Assembly: GCF_021869535.1 (NCBI RefSeq)
Contig: NW_026262690.1
Span: forward strand, 11,581,501-11,645,500
Length of the DNA stretch: 64,000 nt
Direction: 5' to 3'
Source of the DNA: Mytilus californianus
Taxonomy: Eukaryota > Mollusca > Bivalvia > Mytilida > Mytilidae
This document shows positions 11,586 through 22,714 of this stretch, piece after piece. A model generated the notes under the pieces. It did not search any database, had not been told where the DNA came from, and worked only from the letters and a program-made list of their open reading frames with translations. Within the stretch, counting starts at the first letter, position 1, and the number at the start of each line of letters is the position of its first letter. Both the position numbers and the translations under genes were made by a program.

Positions 11586-12355
11586 TAAATTTGAACGCCA
11601 TGGTATCATTTAATTTCACATACAGGTATATTGATTATGTTCTTTCCATTGATAATCCAAACTTTTCTGATTAGGTCCCATTAATATTTACTTCTGAACT
11701 AAAGATTAAAGAAACCACAGACACTGCCTCTTTTTTAAGACATATACCTCGAATTTAACTACAACGGTCATCTTAGTACCAGAACCTATGACAAACGATA
11801 CGACATCAATTTTGAAATTATAAATTTGCCTCACCTTAGGGAGCTACCATTTGATTTTTATGGGGGGGCTAGGATGAAAAATTTTGTCCTGCATTTTTTT
11901 TAGCTGTAATCTCTGTCCTGCCTTTTTATTTTTCACTCTATTCGGTCCTGCCTTTTTTTTTTAGTTTATCCTGACTTTTTTTTACCTAAATTGTCGTCCT
12001 GACTTTTTTTCTGCAAGTGTCTCATCCTGCCTTTTTTTTTACTCAAAACTCCTGTCCTGCCTATTTTTTTTCAAATTTCATCCTTTACAAATCAAATGGT
12101 AGCTCCCTTAGCAGCAATATATCAACTCCACCCTCGAATTATAGAGTACACATTTCTCAAATCATGATATATTCAAGAGCTTGCATCTTCTACTAAGACT
12201 TTGAAAAACGTCATTGGTGTCCGAGTAAAAATCAAAGAGCCAGGGTTTTGTCAAAGAACGTCTCGTCCTTTTTCTAAAAGAATTAAAGAAAGGTACCAAG
12301 ACTTAATAGATAAATATTTAGTGTCTACTTCACAAATAATAGAAGATGGTTAAGA
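11586..12355 (+). pseudogene. RT remnant with YIDD box, split by a MITE
   Basis: Plus-strand translation gives FNFTYRYIDDVLSIDNPNFS, then with frame changes YPSELKIKETTDTASF, and a TRTYDKRYDINFEIINLPHL-type block. After a 269-bp insertion come YSRAC and, near the end, RYQDLIDKYLVSTSQIIEDG. These are the catalytic YxDD box and C-terminal landmarks of the same retroelement RT family as 56500-57305. Frameshifts and the MITE show it is dead. Confidence 0.7.
11839..12107. mobile_element. MITE with TTA target duplication, inside an RT remnant
   Basis: The terminal inverted repeat GGGAGCTACCATTTGAT is present at both ends, flanked by TTA at 11836-11838 and 12108-12110. The interior is T-rich with four or five repeats of a TCCTGCCTTTTTTT-type word. 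No coding capacity. The surrounding RT reading resumes on the far side. Confidence 0.85.
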
Positions 12356-12774
12356 GTTATAGATTCTCGGTACTGAAGTTGTGTATCTCTTTGTTTACTT
12401 TACAGTTTTCCCTTTATGTTTATTTGTTCTATTATTTAACTTTTGGTTGTATGACTCTTGACGTGACTCGGTATTTGTGCATCAATGTATCGGGTTGTTT
12501 TGGCTTTCCTGGTGCAGGTGGATCTAGAGGTGCGATTTGGTTTTTACAGTGTTGTTTTCATTTTGTTTACCATTTTGTTTATATTTTACTTAATTTGTAC
12601 TTTATCGAGAAAGTGTATAATATATAACGTATGTACTATCAACTACTAAAACTTTTTTATTGGCGTCTTTGTCAAATTTACTATCAACTATCAACTATAA
12701 CATTTTATTTGTTGGCGTCTTTGTTAGATTCACTTGTTTGTTAGTTGGATTTTTTAGTCAGTTGTGTTGTATGT

Positions 12775-13105
12775 CTGTGATGTATGTTTGCACAGTTTTG
12801 GCTGCTGTATCCCAATTATTGTCACATAAACCTATTATGTTTGTTGGGGTCGCGCACCTTAAAGTTTCCATATAACGGAACTATAAACTGTTGCAACTGT
12901 CATACAAGTGAGAATTTTAGCTAGCTATAAAACTAGGTTTAACCCACCATTTTCTTTGGAAAATGCCTGTACCAAGTCAGGAATTTGACAGTTGTTTTAT
13001 ATTTGTTCTTTTGATTGATAGAGTCTAACGTTTGATTTGTCAGTTTTATGTACTTTCCCTTTTTGAATTTACCATGGAGTTCGCTATTTTTGTTGTTATT
13101 TTTTT
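12775..13105 (+). repeat. Dispersed repeat shared with 59140-59480
   Basis: Common blocks in order: TCCCAATTATTGTCACAT, CCTATTATGT, ATATAACGGAACTATA, TTTAACCCACCATTTTCTT, GTCAGGAAT, GACAGTTGTTTT, CCCTTTTTGAATTTACC. Both copies lie next to a fold-back element B. Unidentified family, no ORF. Confidence 0.8.
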
Positions 13106-13311
13106 ATTATTATAGTTGGAGACATGTAACTTTGACACTGGTCAACCGGAAGTACAGCAACCAATATAAGAATGTAGACGTACACGATTTCTTTATACTA
13201 GTAAGTAGATTCAGTACTTTGGCCTGCTATTAGTAACTGATAATATTCAGACTTGAAACATTATGTTAAGTATTGCTTCACTTGTAAACATGTTTTTTTT
13301 TATTTCGATAA

Positions 13312-13445
13312 AATAAGATGTGGAATGATAAGCAATGAGACAACTATCCATACACAAAAGAACCCAGATTTTAACAATAACAGGTCACCACATGGCTTCA
13401 GCAACAATAAAAAGCCATACCGTACAGAAAATGGAAGACCATTTG
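13312..13445 (+). mobile_element. Mussel-type short dispersed element
   Basis: Signature AATGAGACAACTATCCATAC followed by a CAGGTCACC and AAAAGCCATACCGTACAG block. Confidence 0.7.
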
Positions 13446-13885
13446 ATTAACGGGTGGGGCAGGAAGATTTTTTACGAAATATTAATTTTCAACTGTTGCT
13501 AGTTCGGTATATTTTTTTCGCTATTTTCCGCGCGAAAATAGATTTTTTTCTTTTGAACACTTTAATTTCCTACATTGTGTTTGTGCCTGTTCTTTGCAAG
13601 GTTAATTATTCTATTCTTACAAGGTCAGAATATTCATTATCAAAATTCTCCTAAATATTTCCACATATAAATGTTCCTGTCCCAAGTCAAGGACCTCACT
13701 AGAATGAAAAACCTCCAAATATTAATGAACCTGTCCTAAGTCAGCTACATCGTCAGAATGAATTGTATCCAAATATTCCATGCAAGTTCAGGACGAGAAC
13801 AAATAAACAATAGATACAAAAGCTCAATTCTACTGAAGCGTATAAGCGCCACACAACTTTTTTTTTATAATTTTCTTCCTATCTT

Positions 13886-14392
13886 TGCGAAATAACAAAA
13901 ACCTTTGCGTTAAAACGCAAACCTTTTGCGTTATAACGCAAACCTTAGCGTTATAACGCAAACCTTTGCGATATAACGCAAACCTTTGCGATATAACGCA
14001 AACCTTTGCGAAATAACATAAACTTTTGCGATATAACGCAAACCTTTGCGAAATAACGCAAACCTTCGCGTTATAACGCAAACCTTTTGCGTTATAACGC
14101 AAACCTTAGCGTTATAACGCAAACCTTTGCGATATAACGCAAACCTTTGCGAAATAACATAAACCTTTGCGATATAACGCAAACCTTTGCGAAATAACGC
14201 AAACCTTCGCGTTATAACGCAAACCTTTTGCGTTATAACGCAAACATTTGCGATATAACGCAAACCTTTGCGAAATAAGGTTTGCAAACCTTTTGCGTTA
14301 TAACGCAAACATTTCCGAAATAACGCAAACCTATGCGATATAACGCAAACCTTTGCGAAATAACGCAAACCTTTGCGTTATAACGCAAACAT
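13886..14392. repeat. 20-bp palindromic minisatellite, left arm of element B1
   Basis: The unit is of the type TTTGCGTTATAACGCAAACC. The 12-bp core GCGTTATAACGC is a perfect palindrome. Variants GCGATATAACGC and GCGAAATAACGC alternate irregularly. Long frames over it translate as repeated RFALYRKGLRYNAKVCVI-like text and are not genes. Confidence 0.95.
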
Positions 14393-15099
14393 CTTGATTT
14401 CAATTATTCATTAAGTTATGTATTTATATCCGTCTGTCATTAATTTTCTGTTGTGATTTAGTTAGGAAAAGAACCATAAATACAAGGACAAAGTCAAAAA
14501 TAAATATGCATGGGAATCAGAAAAGTATACAATGTAACAAGAAAATAGAAATGTTATAGGCATATTTTATTTGAAAGGCCAACATTTTTAAAATTTTGAT
14601 TAAGTAGATAAGAGCAAAAATAATGACATACAATTGTAAAACTGTCAAGTCAAATAGACAAAATGATCTTTCTGCTGTAAAATGAATTATTAAGAAAGAT
14701 TTTTTTTTAAATTTTGATGTAAGAAATCGTTTTTTAAAATCTCAGAATATGATAAAGATTCTTTGATAAAAAGTCATGAAATTTTCAATCTAGTGTGGTA
14801 ACTTGGTAGCAATTTAAATGGAGAGAACATAATTTTATTAACAAAGCATCTTCATTTTATTCATTTATTGCAAAAGGGTAGTTAATCAACCTTTCACAAT
14901 CCTCAAACGAGAGCTTACTTTGGAAGTATATTTATATTCGGCTATAGCTATATTAGCAGGGTTGTTTTTTTTTTCTTCGGTATAACTTTTATTTACTCAA
15001 TTTTCATTGTAATATATGTACAGGTATTATCATGTATATAATTTTTTTTTTGGGGGAAGGGGGGGGGGGGGCACTTTATAGTTAAATGTTCGGTGTGAG

Positions 15100-15205
15100 C
15101 CAATGTCCGTGTTGAAGACCGTACTTTGACCTATTACTTTTACCAATTATGACTTAGATGGAGAGTTTTCTCATCGGCACTCATACCACATCTTCTTATA
15201 TCTAT
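15100..15205 (-). mobile_element. Mussel-type short dispersed element inside element B1
   Basis: Reverse complement of the family signature: GTTGAAGACCGTACTTTGACC, then GATGGAGAGTTTTCTC and ACTCATACCACATCTTC. Confidence 0.75.
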
Positions 15206-15344
15206 TATCCTGCTCGTTATTAGTTAAATAGTAAAGCATGTTACTTTGCAATGAGTACACAGAAGATAAATTTTAATATATACAGCCTCCTCCATTAATA
15301 ACTGCTGCTTCCTTTGAATCTTAAATAAGAAATAAGATAAAACA

Positions 15345-15575
15345 AATGTTTGCGTTATATCGCAAAGGTTTGCGTTATATCGCAACGGTTTGCGTTATAA
15401 CGCAAATGTTTGCGTTATATCGCAAATGTTTGCGCTATAACGCAAAAGGTTTGCGTTATAACGCAAAGGTTTGCGTTATATCGCAAAGGTTTGAGTTATA
15501 TCGCAAAGGTTAACGTTATAACGCAAAGGTTTGCGTTATTTCGCAAATGTTTGCGTTATAACGCAAAACGCAAAC
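15345..15575. repeat. 20-bp palindromic minisatellite, right arm of element B1
   Basis: Units GTTTGCGTTATATCGCAAAG and GTTTGCGTTATAACGCAAAG, in inverse orientation to the left arm and about half its length. Confidence 0.95.
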
Positions 15576-16014
15576 GTAGGAAGAAATATAAAAAAAGTTG
15601 TGGGGCGCTAATACGCTTCCGTACAATTCAGATTTGTAAAGATGATACTTTTCGTGATTTTTCCTTTATCCGATGTTATTCTACGTCTGGTTTTGTTTCA
15701 TTGTTTTTTTTTCTTCTTAAAATTGTATTTTCAGTATAATACAACAGGTTGCTTTCTAATGCTGACTTTATAAAATAAAATGCTATTCTTAATCCTAATG
15801 TAAACAGAAAGAAAACGTTGAAGATACCAAGGTGGATTTGTAATCGAAAGACTGACATCGTAGAAACCAATCACAAACAAAACACGTTAGAACTCAAAGC
15901 AGAAACACCATTTATATCATAAGTATATACTTTTTACACAAGGTCATAGAAAAAATATTTTTACAAAAAAGGCCATCAAACAGAATTGATTACGTATCAA
16001 TGTAGTTGTAGAGT

Positions 16015-16020
16015 TTTATT
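16015..16020 (-). promoter_or_regulatory. Candidate polyadenylation signal of the prohormone gene
   Basis: AATAAA on the minus strand, about 175 nt past the stop codon of the 16195-16777 exon. Distance and orientation fit, but the region is AT-rich and such hexamers arise by chance. Confidence 0.4.
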
Positions 16021-16194
16021 TATAATTCATTAATTTTTAATTCCATAAATGCAAAAGATATTCTTTGTACCTAAATTATTTATTTCTCAAATATACTGTT
16101 TAATTAAAATACTGAATAAGAATATTACAACATCACATTATATTGTATTTAGCTGCAGAACGTTAATGCAATTTAAGTGCTCCAATCTGCTTCA

Positions 16195-16777
16195 TCATCC
16201 AATCAGATGTGAGGCTATGGGATCAAGAAATCCCCTCCTTTGCGTTGGTAATCCATAGACTCTCCGTAGTCTTCCAAGGATATCAGCAATGCTTCTGTAA
16301 CGCTCACTGTATCTATTGTTAGCTGACCTTCTGTACCTTTGAAATAATTCATCTTCCAATTCATCATTTTTATCTCCAAACATGAGGGGTATATTAAATG
16401 TACCGTTCATTTCATCTGTATTGTTAAGGCTCATTCCTTCAGGGATTTCATTTTTCGAATTGTCATGTTGTCCATTTTCCCTCATGTTGACATCTTGGTC
16501 AATGCCATAACTGTTACTATCATGAACATTGTTAGAAAGCTTGCCTATCGGAGTTACTGCTTTATCTGCTATTTGGTCTGCATTGGATTGATAGTACGTC
16601 TTGAAGAAGTGTTTAAACTGTTCTGATAATTGGTGCGAAATATCGTCTGTGGCGTCTGCTTGGTCAGCGACCCTATCGTCGTCTGTTTCATAAATGTGTG
16701 GTAAATAGTATTCAGACAACAAGTCATTTGTCATTCCAGGTTTGCCTGTATAAGACGTATCTTTTCCGAAAACAACC
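16195..16777 (-). CDS. Secreted prohormone/neuropeptide precursor, exon 2
   Basis: Residues 20-213 of the precursor. The exon opens after a TTTAG acceptor at 16778 with one base that completes an ATG split across the intron. It reads on to TGA at 16195-16197. The chain is acidic and Asn/Asp-rich, has no cysteine, and becomes basic at the end. RR pairs at about 169-170, 191-192 and 200-201 would release SANNRYSERYRSIADILGRL, VYGLPTQ and GFLDPIASHLIG. The final Gly directly before the stop is the classic donor for C-terminal amidation, giving a predicted GFLDPIASHLI-amide. No known family was matched from memory. The DPI/DSI core loosely recalls pedal-peptide/orcokinin types, which is a weak hint. 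Likely regulated-secretory, neuroendocrine. Confidence 0.75.
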
Positions 16778-16894
16778 CTAAACAAAGAAAAGGATAACTA
16801 AAATACTTAATGAATTAAGGGATTGAATGTTGCCAAATATAAAAGAAAAATATTGATCGCACAGATAATAAACAGCTGCGCCATGAGCGCATGA

Positions 16895-17896
16895 TACGCC
16901 CGTCGCCTTGTGTGTGAATTTTTATGCAATATTCATAAATAGTTTCTGAAATACGGCCTGATATGCGAAAACCCCCTTTTTTTACAAAAAACTCAATATC
17001 TCTGAAATAAAATTTTGAATCAAAACCAAAACGTATAAAGATCTTAAGATTAATATAACTAAGAAGTGTGTAAAATTTTAAGCAGTAATCATAAATCGTT
17101 TTTGAGATACGGCGCGACATGTGAAAACCCCCCTTTTTAAAAAAAAATATCAATATATCAAAAATAAAATTTTGAATCAAAACCAAAAAGTATACAGATC
17201 TTTAGATTAATATAACTAAGAAGTGTGTAAAATTTTAAGCAATAATCATAAATCGTTTTTGAGATACGGCGTGACATGTGAAAAACCCCTCCCCCTTTTT
17301 TTTTTTACAAAATACTCAATAACTCAAAAATGAAATTTTGAATCATCACCAAAAAGTGTACAGAACTTAATATTAATATAACTATTAAGTGTGTAAAGTT
17401 TTAAGCAATAATCATAAACTGTTTTTGAGATACGGCGTGACATGTGAAAAACCCCACCCCTTTTTTAACAAAATACTCAATATCTCTAAAATAAAATTTT
17501 GAATCATCACCAAAAAGTATACAGATCTTAAGATTAATATAACTAAGAAGTGTGTAAAGTTTTAAGCAATAATCATAAATTGTTTTTGAGATGCGGCGCG
17601 ACATGTGAAAAAAAAAACACACACACCTGTTTTAGTTACTAAGTCCCGTAACTCAAAAAGTTTTAATCTTATTTTCACCAAAAAGTATACAGATCGTTTG
17701 ACCATCATAAGAAACAACTATGTTTAGTTTCATGAAATTTGGATAAGTCGTTCTCAAGTTACGGTGCGACATGTTTACGCCGGACAGACAGACGGACAGA
17801 CGGACGGACGGACGGACGGACAGACGGACAGACGGACAGACGGACAGACGACATTTGTATACCATAAAACGTCCCGTCAAAATTTTGACGGGCGTA
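16895..17896. mobile_element. Pearl-like element: ~165-bp tandem core plus GGAC tail
   Basis: About five units repeat GTGTGTAAAATTTTAAGCA, then AATCATAAATCGTTTTTGAG, then TACGGCGCGACATGTGAAAA at roughly 165-bp spacing. They are followed by a (GACGGACA)n tract at 17782-17848. The ends carry TACGCCCGTC (16895-16904) and its inverse GACGGGCGTA (17887-17896). A tandem core followed by an ACGG-type microsatellite is the plan of the pearl elements described from bivalves. It lies in the intron of the prohormone gene. Confidence 0.75.
17782..17848. repeat. (GGAC)n-type microsatellite
   Basis: Imperfect GACGGACA/GACGGACG run forming the tail of the pearl-like element. Confidence 0.95.
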
Positions 17897-17974
17897 TAAA
17901 AATTCGTAACGGGTTCCGTGGAACCCTATATATCGCCTACGACTGCAGTTGTCAGTTTAACTGCCAAACGCTAA

Positions 17975-18095
17975 TAGAAAAACAAAGGATATGGGGTATC
18001 CACCCATGACACAAAATCAGTACATGTACAGCAAAAGACACACAAAAAGCAAAGGTACAGCGCTTTTGTTGCTGTTCTTCGTCTCAAAATCTAAG
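17975..18095 (-). repeat. Dispersed repeat, copy 3 (inverted)
   Basis: Reverse complement of 10110-10265, including GGATATGGGGTATCCA and AAAGGTACAGCGCTTTTGTT. Confidence 0.75.
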
Positions 18096-18509
18096 TCCAT
18101 TTATCAAATAAATTCGGCAAAAAATATTATTAAAACAATCTAAATGATGACTGCACATAAAAAAAAACTGAAACAATTAAAGTCATTTTAATATCAAAGA
18201 AAATACTGAAAAAAATATTCCATATTTGAAAAGTCATTGATATTTAAAACTTGAGTCAGGGACTTTAACAGAAAAGCAGCTCCATTTATCAGTAAAACAT
18301 ATCAAAGATACTGGTCAATAATTTGGTACTCTTAACGAGCCTTGCGTCCACATAAGACTCACTGGAACAAATCAAATACGGTGTTGAAGAGCAAATAAAC
18401 CGGTCATATCAAGCTCGACATTCTACTTCTACATCCCCGTGATGTGTGACAGGGAGTCAAATGCAATTCTGGCGAATGGCAGAGCTTAATACAAGTAAAT
18501 CATAATATG

Positions 18510-18577
18510 AACTAAATAGAGAAATGCATTATTTTCATTCATATGATATATCTGTAGTATTTCGAATTCACATGTAA
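18510..18577 (+). repeat. 68-bp direct repeat, copy 1
   Basis: Nearly identical to 19347-19414 (one substitution seen: AGAGAAATG against AGAAAAATG). Both copies lie in the prohormone intron. Confidence 0.9.
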
Positions 18578-19149
18578 TAAATTAATACTGATGCACACAA
18601 ATAAGCCATAAATAGGCTTAGACATATCATTTACATATCTGCCCGGTTACCTGCGACAAATATCAAGATCTCGGGATAATAACAGGGCAGATATGGAAAA
18701 TGACATATATCAATCTATGATAATTTATATTCATACTATTTACCTGTATTATTGGCGCAAATATAATATTTTGTTTTGGCGTAAAAGACATGTGGTTTTT
18801 GGCGAAAAATTATAATTTTTTTGGCGCTCACTTTCAACATATTTTATTGTCGATACTAATTTTTTTTTTAAATGAAATACAAATTTGTGCAAATGCAATG
18901 CACCAAGACTAAGTATTTTGGGATTCCATTCATTGTGTCCCTTTTAGTTATAGTCGTATTTATACATCCCTGGCTTTCAAATGTTTAGGATTGAGCATTT
19001 CTTATGAAGGTAAATCCAGAAAAGCACTTGGGACGCACGAAATTTATAACGTGTTGTTTTTATTGGTAACCCTACAGAATGAGTATATCAAAGGTTAAGA
19101 AATAGTTTATATGGATCATATCTTTTTTACGAGACCTATTAAGAACATA

Positions 19150-19335
19150 CACGCAACTGTTAGAATCACAGGTACTGCATAACTTTCAAACCAATTTTTT
19201 GTAACTATTAAAGAGTATAGTAATTTCTTATTGTAATTTGTGGTAACGAATCCCAGACTTAATAAGGTTTCATTTATACAATGGTTCATTCATTGAAATC
19301 TAAAGCCTCACTATGTACACGTCATAGTGAGTAAG
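19150..19335 (-). pseudogene. RT C-terminal remnant
   Basis: Shares TTGTGGTAACGAATCCC, CATTGAAATCTAAA and CACGTCATAG blocks with 56720-56830 and 4960-5190, in the same order. Minus-strand sense, no open frame. It is inside the prohormone intron. Confidence 0.5.
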
Positions 19336-19346
19336 GATATATATAT

Positions 19347-19414
19347 AACTAAATAGAAAAATGCATTATTTTCATTCATATGATATATCTGTAGTATTTC
19401 GAATTCACATGTAA
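19347..19414 (+). repeat. 68-bp direct repeat, copy 2
   Basis: See 18510-18577. The 0.77 kb between the copies holds an RT remnant and sequence I cannot place. Confidence 0.9.
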
Positions 19415-19419
19415 CGAAA

Positions 19420-20955
19420 GGATTCCCATGAGAATCTCAAATATCCAAATCAAACAATCACCGTTCTGAAACGTTCTGAATAAACTCGTCATAGATACCA
19501 GAGATAATATTAATTCGGAAATGAAAGGTTGAGTGATGTCGGTCTGAATTTGGTAAAATTAATAGTTCAAAGATTGCTGAAATGTATTTAGTTCAATAAT
19601 GTTTTAAACGGGTCTTTGTTTTTTAAATGTTGAAAATCAGAGACATTTCAGAAAATAGTCTGTTCAACTAAAATAAAAAAAAGAAAAATATTCACAAAAA
19701 AAAACAATGAAAATAAAGCAAAAGGAAAAAAGATAAAAACAATCAAAACATAAGCCAGATAAAGCAAAAACCCAAAAAATCCAAAACAAACACAAAATAA
19801 ACCCCCCACATTTAGCTTAGAAATAAGGCAAAACAAAACATTACTGTACATACAAATTCAAACATTTAAGAAATGAATGTACTTACATTTGTATAAGACT
19901 TGTCCATATAAGAAACATCATGTTAGTACACCGTATACCATTCATCACAGGCGATATACTGAAAATAGTCCATTAAACATCAATTATAAATACCAACAAA
20001 AAGGAAAACACTTAATTTCAATTTATAAAGTTAGAATTATTTTATGATTTGCCGTTTGAATATTTATTGGACAATTACAACCTTCAGTAGGTTTGTGCAA
20101 ATTACTCGAATCCTTCCTTCCACTTTTGCACTCGAATATGTTTGTCACATCATTCAAATTGTCATTGCACAATATATCTATCTGCATACATAACTATTTC
20201 CAAGTGTCGTCAAATATCAGACTGAAATTCTTCAAATAAATTCAATCTGTATAGAATTAAATTCATAGACTAGAAAAAAAATCAGTAAAGAAAAGTGCGA
20301 CACTCTACTTTTGAACATTTTTACTTAATGATTTACATTGAAATATAACATGTCCTTACTTTAATGTATTTATATTCAACTTCTAGGAAACGATAACGTT
20401 TCATATGTGATATTATTATTAATGTTCCTTACCGTATCAAGTTGCTTAAAGATCTCGCGGGTTTCTTAAGGTGTCCCCAGTTCTGAAGAAATCTTCACAA
20501 TAACCGGAAAGTGTGAAAATAGAGCTTTTAAGATGTCATCTACGCAATTTGTTCCTATGGAAACTATTAAAGAAAGTGAGAAAACTGTTCGTATTCCAGT
20601 TATTGGATATATTAAATCTAAAATGAAATATTGTTATTTTGATTTAAATTGATAATGAATTGTAGTACTTTTGATGCATACATTTCAATTTCACTTTTAC
20701 CCATAAGAGGTTTTTAAAGCAAAATACCAACTTAGTTGTTTTGCAGTTAACAATTGTATCATGTATCATAAACACACTAATTTAAAAGTATGTTACAAAT
20801 ATTATTTATAGGATTTAGGAAAGGAAAATGACTCGATCCAAAAACTTACATTTTTTTCTGTTATAAAAGATGTGTATTGTAACAAAAAATGCAATAAAAA
20901 TACAAATCGAAAACTTAAAATGATTGTTCAGAGCAACGTTTGTCGAAGGCATACC
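19420..20955. other. No exon seen; likely 5' flank of the prohormone gene
   Basis: Upstream of the signal-peptide exon. AT-rich, without a recognisable array or coding block. A promoter presumably lies here but no TATA or initiator context stands out. Confidence 0.4.
19887..19945 (-). CDS. Secreted prohormone/neuropeptide precursor, exon 1 (signal peptide)
   Basis: ATG at 19945-19943 opens MNGIRCTNMMFLIWTSLIQ, 19 codons plus two bases (AT), then a consensus donor GTAAGT at 19886-19881. The next exon begins with G, completing ATG, so the phase fits exactly. The joined start is basic, then a hydrophobic run (MMFLIWTSLIQMVVF), then polar residues from about residue 25. This is a normal signal-peptide plan for entry into the secretory pathway. 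Other in-frame Met codons at residues 9 and 10 could also serve as starts. The 3.1-kb intron (16778-19886) holds a pearl-like element, an RT remnant and two dispersed repeats. Confidence 0.7.
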
Positions 20956-20959
20956 GACA

Positions 20960-22290
20960 GGTTGTTCAAAACTCATTTGATTGATGTTGTCATCGCTGAA
21001 TTAGTCATTCTGATAGGTTGTTACAACTGCTGGATAAATTGATGTTACCACCGCTGAATTGGTCATTCTGATAGATTGTTACCACTGCTGGATAAATTGA
21101 TGTTACCACCGCTGAATCAGTCATGCTGATAGATTGTTACCACTGCTGGATGGACTGATATTACCATCGCTGAATTAGTAATGACGATAGATAGTTACCA
21201 CTGCTGGATGGATTGATGTTACCGCAGCTGGATTTGTAATGGTGTTAGATAAAAACCACTGTTGGATTGATAATACCGCCTCTAGATTGGTAATGATATC
21301 AGATAGTTACCACTGCTGGATTGATGTTATCTCCGCTAGATTGATAGTGTTGATAAATAGTACCCACTGCTGGATGGATTGATGTAACCGCCGCTAGATT
21401 GATAGTGTTGATAAATAGTAAACACTGCTGGGTGGATTGGTGATACCACTGCTAGATGTATTATACTGATGGATAGTAAGCATTACTGGGTGGACTAATT
21501 TTACCGCAGCTGAATTGATAATGCTGTTAGATAGTTACCACTGCTGGATTGATGTGTACGCCGTTTATTGGCATTGCTATTATAATCTGACCACTGATGG
21601 ATTGATGTAATTGCCGCTGTTTTTGGTAATGCTGTTTGATTGATATCAATGCTGATAACTCCCGCTAGATTGATAATGCTGATGAATTGTTCGACTTGCT
21701 AGATTGATAATGCTGATGAATTATTCCACTTGCTAAATTGATAATGCTGATGAATTGTTCCACTTGCTATATTGATAATGTTGTTAACTTTTACTTCTCG
21801 TAGATTGATAATGTTGTTAAACTCTTACTTCTCGTAGATTGATAATGTTGATATACTGTTACTTCTCGTAGATTGATAATGTTAATAAACCGTTACTTCT
21901 CGTAGATTGATTATGCTGATACACTGTTACTTCTCGTAGATTGATAATGTTGATAAACTGTTACTTCTCGTAGATTGAGAATGTTGATAAACTGTTACTT
22001 CTCGTAGATTGATAATGTTGATAAACTGTTACTTCTCGTAAATTGATAATGCTGATGCATTGTTGCTTCTCATAGATTGACAACGCTGATGCATTGTTAC
22101 TTCTCGTAGATTGGTAATGCTGATGCATTGTAACTTCTCGTATATTGATAATGCTGATGCATTGTTACAATTGCTAGATAGATAATTGTGATAAATTGTT
22201 AAGATAATGCTGTTATTCGCTTTAGATTGGTAATGCTGATAAGATATTACTCGCCAGATTGGTAATTCTGATAAACTGCTATACATGTTG
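20960..22290. repeat. Complex minisatellite, duplicated block copy A
   Basis: The first half repeats ACCACTGCTGGAT, GATTGATGTTACC and GCTGATAGATTGTT words at irregular spacing of about 55-65 bp. The second half (about 21780-22150) is regular at about 35 bp with TTACTTCTCGTAGATTGATA, ATGTTGATAAACTG units. The same succession, shorter, is at 29890-30650. Confidence 0.9.
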
Positions 22291-22429
22291 CAGATAGGGA
22301 GTGAGTACAACACACTATATACCAAGTAACTCTTCATTGTAGAGCTATTGCTGTATTTATGCAATCTTTATTAATTCTATGTACAATTCAAAACATTTAT
22401 TTGTAGTGCGTCCTTATCTGACATCTTGC

Positions 22430-22700
22430 CAGAAATGTGAAAATTAAGAAAACTAAAGTACCTGATTATAAACTAGCTGTTATGAACGAAGGTGGACCGG
22501 ATGTTGACATGGCAGTAAAATTAATTGCCATTTTCTAGGGTATAATTTACACCTACGAATGTCACAAATAGGTTTGGTTATGAAGTGATAATAAGAATAG
22601 AAGAGAGGTGATAATGAGTAAATCTTTGTGGGTGATAAATCAAAACACTACAAACTACAAGTAGTCGTCATGTGTTTAAAAACAACTTGAAATTGGTTTA
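22430..22700. repeat. Duplicated flank, copy A
   Basis: Matches 30800-31050 closely in order: AAATGTGAAAATTAAGAAA, TAGCTGTTATGAACGAAGGT-like, TATAATTTACACCTA, GAGTAAATCTTTGTGGGTGA, GTCATGTGTTTAAAAACAAC. Part of a larger direct duplication (20960-24905 with 29890-32157). Confidence 0.8.
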
Positions 22701-22714
22701 CACATTCGTTTAAA

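Larger units (their letters stand above)
13830..15624. mobile_element. Fold-back element B, copy 1 (palindromic 20-bp minisatellite arms)
   Basis: Ends are CTACTGAAGCGTATAAGCGCC on the left and GGCGCTAATACGCTTCCGTAC on the right (inverted). AATT flanks both sides (13826-13829, 15625-15628). Inside the ends lie oppositely oriented 20-bp-period arrays: about 13886-14392 on the left (roughly 25 units) and 15345-15575 on the right (roughly 11 units). The 0.95-kb core carries no transposase and includes a minus-strand short element at 15100-15205. It matches copy 2 at 57562-58979 at the ends and over much of the core. Confidence 0.85.

Noticed and set aside
13830-14368. Long minus-strand frames of 90 and 145 codons
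   Set aside because: They translate the 20-bp minisatellite of element B and repeat the same words (RFALYRKGLRYNAKVCVI). Three units of 20 bp make 60 bases, so frames stay open by arithmetic.
18330-18405. Second hammerhead copy on the minus strand
   Set aside because: It has the GTCTTATGTGGACG stem II text and a TTCAACACC-like flank of the 34390 repeat, but the core and stem I are lost. It is only a faint relative.
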